Below, in pieces: positions 26,257 to 33,595 of a stretch of DNA of 36,805 nt (position 1 is the stretch's first letter; each line of letters starts with the position of its first letter). The stretch is from Acidimicrobiales bacterium (GTDB lineage Bacteria; Actinomycetota; Acidimicrobiia; Acidimicrobiales; Iamiaceae). The stretch is from contig JAGQSO010000091.1 in the NCBI GenBank assembly GCA_020439505.1, positions 1 to 36,805 of the forward strand, given 5' to 3'. A program made the translations under genes and the position numbers. The notes under the pieces are model-generated. The model was not told the origin of the DNA, did no database searches, and worked only from the letters and a program-made list of their open reading frames with translations.

Positions 26257-26943
26257 GTGGCCAATCGCACCGACACCTCGAGAGACAAGCGCGCCCGTCA
26301 GAACCGTGCGCATCGCGATGCCCTGGCGGCGCGAACCAAGGCCGCTTCCACCCCTCGTGAGGAACGGGTCGCTGCCGCCGCGCCGGTGACATCCAAGAGC
26401 CCGGTGAAGGCGGATGGTCAGGCTGGCGTCGCTGAGCGACCGTCGGCCCGGGAGGCGCTGGCCCAGGGCCGACTCGGTCAGGTTCCGGTCGACATCGACC
26501 AGCTCGAGGGTTCGTTCCTGCGCAAGCTGGTACAGGTCCCCGGCGGCCTCCAGGTGGTCATGGCCGCGGTCCTGGCTGTGGTGCTGGCGGTGATGGTGTC
26601 CTTCATGGACACCGTTCCCCCCGAAGGGGCCAAGCCCGGCGCCGAGGCCACCCGCACCTTGTTCGAGGCCTACGGGGCGAGCGCCCTGCTCTACCTGGGT
26701 CCGCCGTTGGTGCTGGTCGGCAACGCCGTCGTGTTCGGTCTTCACGCCAAGCGTCGCCGCATGTGGATCACCTCCGCGGTGATGCTCGGGGTGTTCTCGC
26801 TGTTCCTGCCCCAGTATCTGTTTCCGGCCGGAATGTTGGGTTACGCCGCCCTGCGTTCAAAGCGCATCGAGGACGGACCTCGCCGCCCCCGCCCGGCGCG
26901 GAAAACCGACTCACCCGACTCCAAGCCGGCTGCGGAGGACTGA
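26257..26943 (+). CDS. Small multi-pass membrane protein of unknown function
   Basis: GTG 26257 begins a 228-residue protein. The first 95 residues are basic and alanine-rich (SRDKRARQNRAHRDALAARTKAA) and look disordered. Three hydrophobic stretches follow: LQVVMAAVLAVVLAVMVSFM (about 103-122), a segment with LLYLGPPLVLVGNAVVFG (about 145-165) and MWITSAVMLGVFSLFLPQYL with its continuation (about 168-200). The tail is basic and proline-rich. I do not recognise the family. It stands alone between repeat copy 2 and a long noncoding stretch, with a hairpin 64 bases past its stop. Confidence 0.65.
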   Translation: MANRTDTSRDKRARQNRAHRDALAARTKAASTPREERVAAAAPVTSKSPVKADGQAGVAERPSAREALAQGRLGQVPVDIDQLEGSFLRKLVQVPGGLQVVMAAVLAVVLAVMVSFMDTVPPEGAKPGAEATRTLFEAYGASALLYLGPPLVLVGNAVVFGLHAKRRRMWITSAVMLGVFSLFLPQYLFPAGMLGYAALRSKRIEDGPRRPRPARKTDSPDSKPAAED

Positions 26944-27475
26944 TCCGGTTCACGGCCCTAAGGAGGTGAGCCGACAGGCGAGCCGACCCATAAGCACGGC
27001 ATCGTTAGACCGAGGCGAAGCCTCGGTCTGATCACCCTCGCAGCGACGACGGCTGGACTTATCTGCTAGCTCTTTGAGAGTACGACCGGGAAAAGGCCCC
27101 TTGACTCCCATGGGGCAAAGGACGATGGTTTACCTACGTCGGGGCCAGTGCCCTGACGACACGGAAGCAAATCCCACTCTCCCCGGGAGGTGACGGAATA
27201 CCGTGAGACACCATCGAGAAGTGGAGCGGTCGCCTCCGGGCTGAGCCGCAACCACCAGGCAGGCGAGCCGCAAGCGCCACCCGTTCCCACTACGGACCGC
27301 GGATGTGCTTCGGAGTCGGACCATGTTCCCTCCCCGCTCGCCACCGGGCCCGTCCGAACTGCGGCGGGAGCGTCCGGACCGTCTGCCGAATCTGCGTCCC
27401 GCCGAGTGGAACCGCCAGCGGCCCACCGGCGGGACGCACCGCGTCCCGGGCTCGGTTCCAGCCGCGTTGGTCCGG
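26944..27475. other. 532-bp intergenic stretch with dense potential RNA structure; no gene recognised
   Basis: It lies between the convergent membrane-protein and SPFH genes. Plus-strand elements are a 10-bp hairpin (27007-27029); GCCCC 27096-27100, which can pair with GGGGC 27112-27116 or, as GGCCCC, with GGGGCC 27141-27146; GACG...CGTC 27121-27140 with an inner GGT/ACC; GGGC-CAGT-GCCC 27142-27153; and GGTG-ACGG-AATA-CCGT-GAGA-CACC 27189-27212. It does not fit tRNA, tmRNA, SRP or RNase P RNA. The downstream part (27290-27475) has short open frames that may be remnants of a coding region. A stand-alone structured RNA, possibly of the HEARO/omega-RNA kind, is conceivable but unproven. Confidence 0.45.
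27007..27029 (+). terminator. Hairpin downstream of the membrane-protein gene
   Basis: A perfect 10-bp stem, AGACCGAGGC (27007-27016) with GCCTCGGTCT (27020-27029), has a GAA loop. It could terminate the gene ending at 26943, or be the first stem of the structured element that follows. No T-tract follows it. Confidence 0.6.
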
Positions 27476-28645
27476 TCAGGCCAGGGGAGCGGGGGGCGGT
27501 GGCAGAGCTGAGGCGGGCGGTGCGGGCCTGACCGGTGGTGCGGTTGGCGCAGGCGCCGGTGAAGGCGCCGAGGACGATGTGGCCGGCTGGCCTGTCCCGG
27601 CCGAGGGAGCCGGGTCGGTGGTGCCGCTCTGGGTGGCCTTGGCGACCTCGGCTTGCAGGGCGGTCCGGGCGGTCTGCGCCCGCGCCCCGCGGGCCAGGTC
27701 GTCGCTGCCACTGCCGGCGAAGAGCTCGGCCACCGCACTCAGGGATCCGAGACCGCTCGAGAAGTCGGCGGGCAGGTAGATCTTGGTGGCCTGGCCGTCG
27801 GCGATGCGGCCCAGCGCCTCGAGGTACTTGATGGCGAGCAGGTCCGGTGATGGATCCCCCGCGTGGATGGCCTGGTACACGGTGGTGATCGCCCGTGCCT
27901 CGCCTTCGGCCACGGTGAGTTGGCGGAACCGCTCGGCGTCGGCGAGGGCTCTGGTTGCTTCGGCGTCACCCTGAGCCTGGAGGATCTGGCGCTGGCGCTC
28001 GCCCTCGGCTCGCAGGATCGCGGCTTCCTTTTCGCCTTCGGCGGTGGTGATGGAGGCCTGGCGGCGGCCTTCGGCCTCGGTGACAACCGCACGGCGGGTT
28101 CGCTCGGCCTTCATCTGCTCGTGCATGGAGTGCATGACGTCCGGGGGTGGATCGATCCGCTGGATCTCGACCCTGACCACGCGGACGCCCCACTTGTCGG
28201 TGGCTTCGTCGAGGATCTGGCGAAGGTCGACGTTGATCTTGTCACGGCTGGTGAGGGCCTGGTCGAGCTGAAGGTCGCCGATCACGTTGCGCAGGTTGGT
28301 CTGGGCCAGCTTGGTGACGGCCAGGATGAAATTGGCGACGTTGTAGACCAGCCGCTGAGGGTCGGTGGGCTCGTAGTAGACGACGGCGTCGACGGACACC
28401 ACCACATTGTCGGAGGTGATGACCTCCTGGGGGGGTACGTCGACTACCTGTTCGCGCATGTCGACCATGCGGATCTTGTCCACGAACGGAACGATCACCC
28501 GCAGGCCGGGATCGAGAGTCTCGTAGTACTTGCCGAGCCGTTCCTTCACTCCCCTCTGATAGGGCTGGACGATGCGGATGGCGGCACCGGCGAATATGAA
28601 GAAGAAGATGGCGAGTATCGCCAGAACTACAACGAGGGGTCCCAC
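27476..28645 (-). CDS. SPFH/Band 7 (stomatin/QmcA-like) membrane protein
   Basis: GTG 28645 (GGAGA upstream) begins 389 residues. An N-terminal membrane helix (VVVLAILAIFFFIFAGAAI) is followed by the SPFH domain: VQPYQRGVKERLGKYYETLDPG, VVDVPPQEVITSDNVVVSVDAVVYY and GVRVVRVEIQRIDPP. The helical flotillin-like part is next (VVTEAEGRRQASITTAEGEKEAA, ILRAEGERQRQILQAQGDAEA). The last 75 residues are Pro/Ala-rich and probably disordered, longer than in typical relatives. These proteins form ring-like membrane scaffolds linked to protease control and membrane organisation. It lies 37 bases downstream of an NfeD-family gene, its standard partner. Confidence 0.93.
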   Translation of the reverse strand: MGPLVVVLAILAIFFFIFAGAAIRIVQPYQRGVKERLGKYYETLDPGLRVIVPFVDKIRMVDMREQVVDVPPQEVITSDNVVVSVDAVVYYEPTDPQRLVYNVANFILAVTKLAQTNLRNVIGDLQLDQALTSRDKINVDLRQILDEATDKWGVRVVRVEIQRIDPPPDVMHSMHEQMKAERTRRAVVTEAEGRRQASITTAEGEKEAAILRAEGERQRQILQAQGDAEATRALADAERFRQLTVAEGEARAITTVYQAIHAGDPSPDLLAIKYLEALGRIADGQATKIYLPADFSSGLGSLSAVAELFAGSGSDDLARGARAQTARTALQAEVAKATQSGTTDPAPSAGTGQPATSSSAPSPAPAPTAPPVRPAPPASALPPPPAPLA

Positions 28646-28682
28646 GGGTTCTCCTTGGTCGTGGACGAAAAGTTGGGCACGT

Positions 28683-29174
28683 TCAGGTGGGCTCGGACGG
28701 GGTGTCCGCCGGGACGTCGGGATCGGTCGGTGCCACCACGACGCGGGTGCCGCGCACCTCGATGACGGTCACGATGGTGCCGACGGCGATGGGCTGTCCG
28801 GTCATGCTCTCGGCCCGCCACTTCTCACGGTCCAGTTGGACCAGGCCGTAGTCGTGTTCGCCGTCGATGGCCTCGAGAACCCGTGCCCGTTGCCCCACCT
28901 GACGGTGAGCACCGACGTTGGACTGGGGCGCGGAGGTGCTGATCTTGTGAGCCAGAGGTCGCAGGGCGGCGAAGGTCGCCACCGAGACCCCCAGGAACGC
29001 CGTCCACTGGATGGCCAGAGACGCTCCGGCGAACGCACACACCGTCGCCACCGTGGCGCCGATGGCGAAGGGGGCGAGGAAGAACGACCCCGCCACCGCC
29101 ATCTCGCCCACGCCGAACACCACGGCGGCTATCAACCAGATCCAGCGCCAGACCTCGGGATCCCCGCTGTCCAT
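28683..29174 (-). CDS. NfeD-family membrane protein
   Basis: I start at ATG 29174 (GGGAGG six bases upstream), giving 163 residues; the longer frame lacks a good ribosome site. Membrane segments are WIWLIAAVVFGVGEMAVAG, a following hydrophobic stretch with FAIGATVATVCAFAG, and WTAFLGVSVATFAAL. An OB-fold domain closes the protein (VGQRARVLEAIDGEHDYGLVQ to GTIVTVIEVRGTRVVV). NfeD proteins partner SPFH proteins, and the gene order nfeD-SPFH is the conserved one. It is transcribed divergently from mca. A TTGACA on the minus strand at 29232-29227 may be part of its promoter, but no good -10 is visible. Confidence 0.9.
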   Translation of the reverse strand: MDSGDPEVWRWIWLIAAVVFGVGEMAVAGSFFLAPFAIGATVATVCAFAGASLAIQWTAFLGVSVATFAALRPLAHKISTSAPQSNVGAHRQVGQRARVLEAIDGEHDYGLVQLDREKWRAESMTGQPIAVGTIVTVIEVRGTRVVVAPTDPDVPADTPSEPT

Positions 29175-29256
29175 CTCGTGCCTCCCTGCCACACACACTC
29201 GGTGCAGCACGTAAACATACCCAAGCTGTCAAGGGGATCGGCGGAGGTGTGGGCCG

Positions 29257-30156
29257 GTGACACCGATAGCGTCGGTCGACGTGGAACAGCCGTTGCGCCT
29301 GCTAACCGTTCACGCCCACCCCGACGACGAGGCCTCCAAAGGGGCTGGGACCGTGGCCCGATACGCCGAGGAGGGGATCGAGGCCACGCTGGTCTGCTGC
29401 ACCGGAGGTGAAGCGGGCGACGTCTTGAACCCGGCCCTCGACACCCCCGAGGTCCATGCCGACCTGGCCGCGGTGCGGCGGGCCGAGCTTGCCCGGTCGG
29501 TGGAGATCATCGGCTACGCCCGCTGGGAGATGCTTGGCTACCGGGACTCCGGCATGCCCGACAGCGAAGCCAACAGCGATCCCCGATGTTTCGCCCGGGC
29601 ATCGCTCGACGAGGCGGTCGGCCGCCTGGTGGCCGTCGTGCGGCGTGACCGACCCCAGGTACTGGTGTCCTACGGCGACGACCACTCCGGTTACCCCCAC
29701 CCCGACCACATCCGGGCTCACGAGATAGCCGTGGCGGCCTTCGACGCTGCCGGGGATCCTGATTCCTACCCCGAGGCCGGAGAGCCGTGGGAACCGTCGA
29801 AGCTGTACTACACGACCTGGTCGCGAGCTCGAATCGTGGGCCTGCACGAAGCGTTCCTGGCCCGAGGCCTGGAATCACCATTCGACCAGCACTGGTTCGA
29901 CCGTCCCGATCACGACGACCGCATCACCACCCGAATCGACGTTGACGGGTACTACCCCGTCAGGGCCGCCGCCCTGCGGGCGCACGCCACCCAGGTCGAC
30001 CCCGACTCGCCGTTCTGGTTCGGTTTGCCCGATGACGTGGCCGCCCAGGTTCACCCCTGGGACGACTACGAGCTGGCTCGTACCCGGATTCCGTTGGACC
30101 TCACTGCGGGCGAGGACGACCTCTTCAACGGGCTGCGCGCCCCGGTGGCGTCGTGA
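29257..30156 (+). CDS. mca: Mycothiol S-conjugate amidase
   Basis: GTG 29257 (GGAGG upstream) begins 299 residues. The LmbE-fold zinc motif HAHPDDEASKG provides ligands His21 and Asp24 with Asp23 as likely base; His151 in YPHPDHIRAHE is the third ligand. Mca-specific text includes CCTGGEAGDVLNPAL, GYRDSGMPDSEAN, GEPWEPSKLYYTTWSRARI and ALRAHATQVDPDSPFW. This longer C-terminal half separates Mca from the deacetylase MshB. Mca cleaves mycothiol adducts of toxins to release mercapturic acids, so the host should make mycothiol. The stop overlaps the next gene as GTGA. Confidence 0.92.
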   Translation: MTPIASVDVEQPLRLLTVHAHPDDEASKGAGTVARYAEEGIEATLVCCTGGEAGDVLNPALDTPEVHADLAAVRRAELARSVEIIGYARWEMLGYRDSGMPDSEANSDPRCFARASLDEAVGRLVAVVRRDRPQVLVSYGDDHSGYPHPDHIRAHEIAVAAFDAAGDPDSYPEAGEPWEPSKLYYTTWSRARIVGLHEAFLARGLESPFDQHWFDRPDHDDRITTRIDVDGYYPVRAAALRAHATQVDPDSPFWFGLPDDVAAQVHPWDDYELARTRIPLDLTAGEDDLFNGLRAPVAS

Positions 30157-30485
30157 CCGGCGTGGACTACGACTGGCTTGGCCCGATCGCGGAACGGGGC
30201 CCGGTTCCGGGTCTGGACCGTCCCCTCGAGGTGGCGTGGTCGGTGATCAAACCGCCGGGTGGGCCGGTGGCCGCCACGGTCCGGTTCGAGCCCGTCGGAC
30301 CCTCGGCCGAATCGGGTGACGATGCCGATGTTGTGGAGTTGTCGGCGAGCCCGGCTGATTCCGTACGGCTAGTCATCGGAGAGGTGACCCCGAACGTGGC
30401 TTGGATGAGCGGCCGCCTCAAGGCATCGGGCCCCACCGGACCCCTCCTGGCCCTGTTGGCCCATGCCGAGACACCCGGCGGGTAG
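30153..30485 (+). CDS. SCP2-like sterol/lipid-binding domain protein
   Basis: GTG 30153 overlaps the mca stop; the product is 110 residues. The C-terminal half reads DVVELSASPADSVRLVIGEV, then TPNVAWMSGRLKASGPTGPLL. This is the pattern of the SCP2 fold (acidic strand, a helix, then AFMSGRLKVxGD). The N-terminal half is shorter and less regular than in typical SCP2 proteins, so the family call is moderate. Coupling to mca suggests handling of a hydrophobic or thiol-conjugated ligand, which is inference only. No membrane segments. Confidence 0.6.
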   Translation: MTGVDYDWLGPIAERGPVPGLDRPLEVAWSVIKPPGGPVAATVRFEPVGPSAESGDDADVVELSASPADSVRLVIGEVTPNVAWMSGRLKASGPTGPLLALLAHAETPGG

Positions 30486-30522
30486 CGGTTAGGGGCTCGA
30501 GTATGTGGCCGCCGGGCGAGGG

Positions 30523-31374
30523 TCAGATCGGCGCGGTGGCCGGGGACCGTTGCAGCCGCCGGAGTTCGCGGTAGCCGATGCGGATCACCCCGAGGCGGTC
30601 CAGAAGGACCGGTAGCTCGTGGTCGAAACAGGTGAGGTGGTGGTCATCGACCCGGTGCGACCAGGACTCGTCATAGGCCCGCAGCTCAGGGGTGTCGTGG
30701 GCCGGGTGGACGTGTAGCTCGGTGACGCCGGGAGCCAACTCGTGGATGGCGCGCTCCACCGTGCGGCGACTTCCCTGGCCTGAGGTGACGCTGGCGAAGT
30801 GGTCGGGGAACACCACGCCCTCGTCGGTGGCCAGCGACCGGAACGGAAACCCGACCGCCTTCTCCACGTTGGCCCCGGCCATCCTGACCGGCAGCGCGAA
30901 CTCCAGCGCCAGATCCAGGTAGACGTCGAAGAACTCCGGACGGAACTGGAGCACCCCGAGGTGGGAGTCGATGTGGCTGACGTCGAAACCCCACAGGATC
31001 GCCCGTTCCACCTGGGCCCGAAGCTCGCGGCGAACCTCGTCGAGGTCGGCGTGGTCCCAGAGGTCATCGACAGTTCGGGGGAAGCCGCCGTCCCCGTCGA
31101 GCAGCGAGGGGGCCTGGGTGATGGGCCCCCAGCGGTATCGGTCGTGCTCGGCGTTCAGGGTGAGGTGAACGCCGACATCCTCGCCCCGGTAGCGAGACGC
31201 CGCCTCACGGGCCCAGGGCGCGGGCACGACGATCGAAGCGCTGCTGGCCTGGCCGGTCCGTAGGGACTCGTAGATTCCGGCGTTGACGGCGTGGCTCACA
31301 CCGAGGTCATCGCAGTTGATGATCACGGCCCGGGTGTCGGGGCCCAACCCGAGACGTTCGGTCAGCTCGGTCAT
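30523..31374 (-). CDS. ChbG/YdjC-family carbohydrate deacetylase
   Basis: I start at ATG 31374 (MTELTERLGLGPDTRAVIINC), giving 283 residues; the frame upstream reads as non-protein. NCDDLGVSHAVN carries the two metal-binding Asp residues, HIDSHLGVLQFRPEFFDV a metal His, and VTELHVHPAHDTPELRAY the C-terminal His-containing block. This is the ChbG/YdjC fold, which removes acetyl groups from chitooligosaccharides or related N-acetyl sugars. There is no signal peptide. It lies 11 bases downstream of the nuclease lipoprotein stop and is probably co-transcribed with it and the thiolase, although their functions are unrelated. Confidence 0.88.
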   Translation of the reverse strand: MTELTERLGLGPDTRAVIINCDDLGVSHAVNAGIYESLRTGQASSASIVVPAPWAREAASRYRGEDVGVHLTLNAEHDRYRWGPITQAPSLLDGDGGFPRTVDDLWDHADLDEVRRELRAQVERAILWGFDVSHIDSHLGVLQFRPEFFDVYLDLALEFALPVRMAGANVEKAVGFPFRSLATDEGVVFPDHFASVTSGQGSRRTVERAIHELAPGVTELHVHPAHDTPELRAYDESWSHRVDDHHLTCFDHELPVLLDRLGVIRIGYRELRRLQRSPATAPI

Positions 31375-31385
31375 CGGGTTGGACG

Positions 31386-31997
31386 CTATCGCCCGCCCGG
31401 CGCTGCGCACGCACCCCACAGGCCCCGGCCGGCGGTGCGGGCAGACCGCTCGGCTTCGGCCATCTGGGCTCGTCGGGTCGTGTTGGGGGCGATGGAAAGG
31501 ACAGTTCCGTACCCGTCGGCCAAGAGGGCTCGGTTGACGAACATGTTGTCGCTGCTCCGCCACAGGTAGACGAGCAGACGGCCGTAGCGGTCGCGGGCCT
31601 CCACGTCGCGTTGAACCAGGACCTCGGTTCCCGCCGGGAGGAGGGCCTTGGTTCGGGCCGATGCCTCGGGTCCGTAACACTCGACGGGCGAGTTGGGTTT
31701 GACCGTCTCGGGGGTGTCGAGGCCGATCAGACGGGCTCGTTCGGGTGGGAGTCCCGGCCAGGAAAGCGTCACGGTGTCCCCGTCGGTCACCTCTGCGACC
31801 TGGGCCACCAGAGCAGAACCGCCGTCGGGTAGGGCGGCGGTGGTCGGTCCGTCGGAGCGGGTGCAGGCGGAGGTGACCGTGGCGCCCGCGAGTGCCGCGG
31901 CGGTCAGGACGACGGCGCATCGGAGGCGACTTCCCCACGGTGGGCGGGTCCGGCCCGGTTGGGTTGTTGAGAGGGTGGTGGGGGCGGCGCGGGACAC
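31386..31997 (-). CDS. Staphylococcal-nuclease-like (thermonuclease) lipoprotein
   Basis: I choose GTG 31997 because GGGAG lies six bases upstream; an earlier in-frame start would overlap the thiolase. The product has 203 residues. A basic N-terminus and hydrophobic core end at the lipobox VTSAC, so it should be a lipid-anchored extracytoplasmic protein. The SNase fold follows: VTDGDTVTL, RARLIGLDTPET (catalytic-type Arg and Glu) and RDVEARDRYGRLLVYLW (second catalytic-type Arg). AQMAEAERSARTAGRGLWG ends the domain. It probably degrades DNA or RNA outside the cell for nutrient use or defence. Confidence 0.88.
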   Translation of the reverse strand: MSRAAPTTLSTTQPGRTRPPWGSRLRCAVVLTAAALAGATVTSACTRSDGPTTAALPDGGSALVAQVAEVTDGDTVTLSWPGLPPERARLIGLDTPETVKPNSPVECYGPEASARTKALLPAGTEVLVQRDVEARDRYGRLLVYLWRSSDNMFVNRALLADGYGTVLSIAPNTTRRAQMAEAERSARTAGRGLWGACAAPGGR

Positions 31998-32052
31998 GGT
32001 GTTCTCCCGGATGGGTTGGGAACTTCCGTCGGCCGAGGCCGCGAGGGTGGCG

Positions 32053-33234
32053 TCAGAGACGCTCGATGATGGTGCCGGTACCCAGCCCGCCGCCACAGCA
32101 CATGGAGATGAGGCCGTAGCGACCTCCGGTGCGCTCCAGTTCGTGGAGGGCCTTGGTGATCAGGACCGCTCCGGTTCCACCCAGGGGGTGGCCCAGGGCG
32201 ATGGCCCCGCCGTTGGGGTTCACCTTGTCCATCGGAACGTCCAGCTCTCGGGCCCAGGCGAGTACCACCGATGCGAACGCCTCGTTGATCTCGAAGGTGT
32301 CGATGTCGTCGATGGTGAGACCCGTGCGCTCCAGGAGTCGCCGGGTGGCGTCGATGGGGCCGGTGAGCATCAGCACCGGATCCACACCGACCAGGCAGGT
32401 GTCGAGGATCCGGGCCCGGGCCCGCAGGCCGAGCTCGTCGGCCTTACCGGCGGTGGTGAGCAGGACGGAGGCGGCACCGTCAGAGATCTGCGAGGAGGAT
32501 CCGGCGGTGTGGACGCCGTCTTCGCGGGCCACCGCCTTGAGCGATGCCAACTTCTCCAGGGTGGTCTCCCGCAGGCCCTCGTCTCGGCTCACGGTGACGG
32601 TCTCGCCGGTGGCTTTGCCGTCTTCGCCGAGAACCGGTGCCGTCACCGGCACGATCTGGGTGTCGAAGCGCCCCTCCTGCCAGGCCTGGGCGGCCAAGGT
32701 CTGGGAACGAAGCCCGAACTCATCCGCATCGGTCCGGGTGATGCCCCACCGGTCAGCGATGCGCTCTGCTCCCTCGAACTGGGACGTGAACTCGTAGCGG
32801 GCGAAGTAGGACTTGGGGATGGGACGGCCGTAGTCGCCTTTGGCGTTGGACCCGATCGGAACCCGGCTCATGGCCTCGACGCCGCCGGCGACGGCCACGT
32901 CGACCACACCGGCTTGAACCAGGGCGGTGGCCACGTTGGTGGCCTGCTGAGACGAGCCGCACTGGGTGTCGACGGTGGTGGCCGCCACCGAGAGGGGAAG
33001 ACCTGCCGCCAACCAGGCGGTCCGGCCGACGTTGAACGCCTGCTCACCGATCTGGCTGACGCAGCCGGTCACCAGTTGGCCCACCCGGTCGGGCTCGATG
33101 CCCGACCGATCCACCACCGCGCCCAGCACCGCTCCCAGGGTGTCGGCGGGATGGTTGGTGGACAGACCGCCGTTACGGCGCCCCACCGGGGTGCGAACGG
33201 CTTCAGCGATTACGACGTCAGAAGCGGGGGTCAT
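32053..33234 (-). CDS. Acetyl-CoA acetyltransferase-type thiolase
   Basis: This 393-residue protein starts at ATG 33234. It has the complete thiolase active site: Cys92 in TVDTQCGSSQQA, His349 in AIALGHPLGGTGA and the second cysteine near residue 379 in SMCCGGGLGTG. Length and the NEAF segment (FEINEAFASVVLAW) are standard. It either cleaves 3-ketoacyl-CoA in beta-oxidation or condenses acetyl-CoA; the sequence does not decide. It lies just downstream of a perfect 13-bp palindrome that is probably its operator. Confidence 0.93.
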   Translation of the reverse strand: MTPASDVVIAEAVRTPVGRRNGGLSTNHPADTLGAVLGAVVDRSGIEPDRVGQLVTGCVSQIGEQAFNVGRTAWLAAGLPLSVAATTVDTQCGSSQQATNVATALVQAGVVDVAVAGGVEAMSRVPIGSNAKGDYGRPIPKSYFARYEFTSQFEGAERIADRWGITRTDADEFGLRSQTLAAQAWQEGRFDTQIVPVTAPVLGEDGKATGETVTVSRDEGLRETTLEKLASLKAVAREDGVHTAGSSSQISDGAASVLLTTAGKADELGLRARARILDTCLVGVDPVLMLTGPIDATRRLLERTGLTIDDIDTFEINEAFASVVLAWARELDVPMDKVNPNGGAIALGHPLGGTGAVLITKALHELERTGGRYGLISMCCGGGLGTGTIIERL

Positions 33235-33250
33235 CTTGTCAGCGTAGTCG

Positions 33251-33278
33251 CATTACTTGACCGAACGGTCAAGTAATG
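33251..33278. promoter_or_regulatory. Palindromic operator upstream of the thiolase
   Basis: CATTACTTGACCG (33251-33263) and CGGTCAAGTAATG (33266-33278) form a perfect 13-bp inverted repeat with a two-base centre. It lies 16 bases upstream of the thiolase ATG and immediately after the stop of the small gene. Symmetry, AT-rich ends and the CCGAACGG centre suit a TetR-family repressor of fatty-acid or steroid metabolism. A terminator role for the small gene is the alternative, but there is no T-tract and the two-base centre makes a poor RNA loop. Confidence 0.75.
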
Positions 33279-33279
33279 G

Positions 33280-33453
33280 TCATGCAGCCTGAGGGCGGTG
33301 GTCATCGGTGGGGCGGTGGGCGGCGAGGGCGGCTCGGGCCGAGGCGATGCCCCGCCTGCCGGCCTCACGGGTCTTCTCGTCGAGCTTCCAAGCCGAACGG
33401 ACCGATCCGACCGGCCCGGTGGCGGGGTTGGTGAGGGGGAGCTGCTGTGCCAT
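33280..33453 (-). CDS. Conserved-looking 57-residue protein
   Basis: ATG 33453 has GAGGAG nine bases upstream; an upstream in-frame ATG (33501) has no ribosome site. The product ends in a helical, basic stretch WKLDEKTREAGRRGIASARAALAAHR. I recall a similar LDExTRxxGRRGIAxARxAL pattern in short actinobacterial proteins of unknown function; that is from memory and untested here. No membrane segment or signal peptide is visible. A LexA-like box lies 49 bases upstream, so it may be part of the SOS response. Confidence 0.7.
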   Translation of the reverse strand: MAQQLPLTNPATGPVGSVRSAWKLDEKTREAGRRGIASARAALAAHRPTDDHRPQAA

Positions 33454-33501
33454 GTCGTCATTCTCCTCAGGGGGCGTGACAACGTGTCCTTCGATGGTCA
33501 A

Positions 33502-33517
33502 TCGTACACGTGTTCGA
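33502..33517. promoter_or_regulatory. Near-consensus LexA-like box
   Basis: On the minus strand the sequence is TCGAACACGTGTACGA. It matches TCGAAC-N4-GTTCGA except for one base in the second half (GTAC for GTTC). It lies 49 bases upstream of the start of the 57-residue gene, where an operator would be expected, and no other gene start is near. Confidence 0.5.
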
Positions 33518-33595
33518 TCGGTATGCCAACCTGCCGGGTGACCACCCGTTGATGAAACCGGTCACAGGCGAGCCCGGGTCCCGGGAGTTCGAGGA

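Noticed and set aside
26959..26969. Perfect Shine-Dalgarno-like TAAGGAGGTGA
   Set aside because: No start codon at proper spacing opens a convincing frame; only short composition-driven frames follow.
27066..27344. Minus-strand 92-residue open frame
   Set aside because: It runs through the stem-loops, has no ribosome site at its start and no recognisable domain; it is more likely a chance frame in structured noncoding DNA.
26944..27475. tRNA, tmRNA, RNase P RNA or SRP RNA in the long intergenic stretch
   Set aside because: No acceptor stem/T-loop set, no tmRNA tag or TTCGA arm, no RNase P core and no SRP GGAAGCAGC-type loop could be found on either strand.
33454..33501. Earlier ATG for the 57-residue protein
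   Set aside because: The 33453 start has GAGGAG at good spacing. The earlier ATG has none and would put the LexA-like box right at the start codon.
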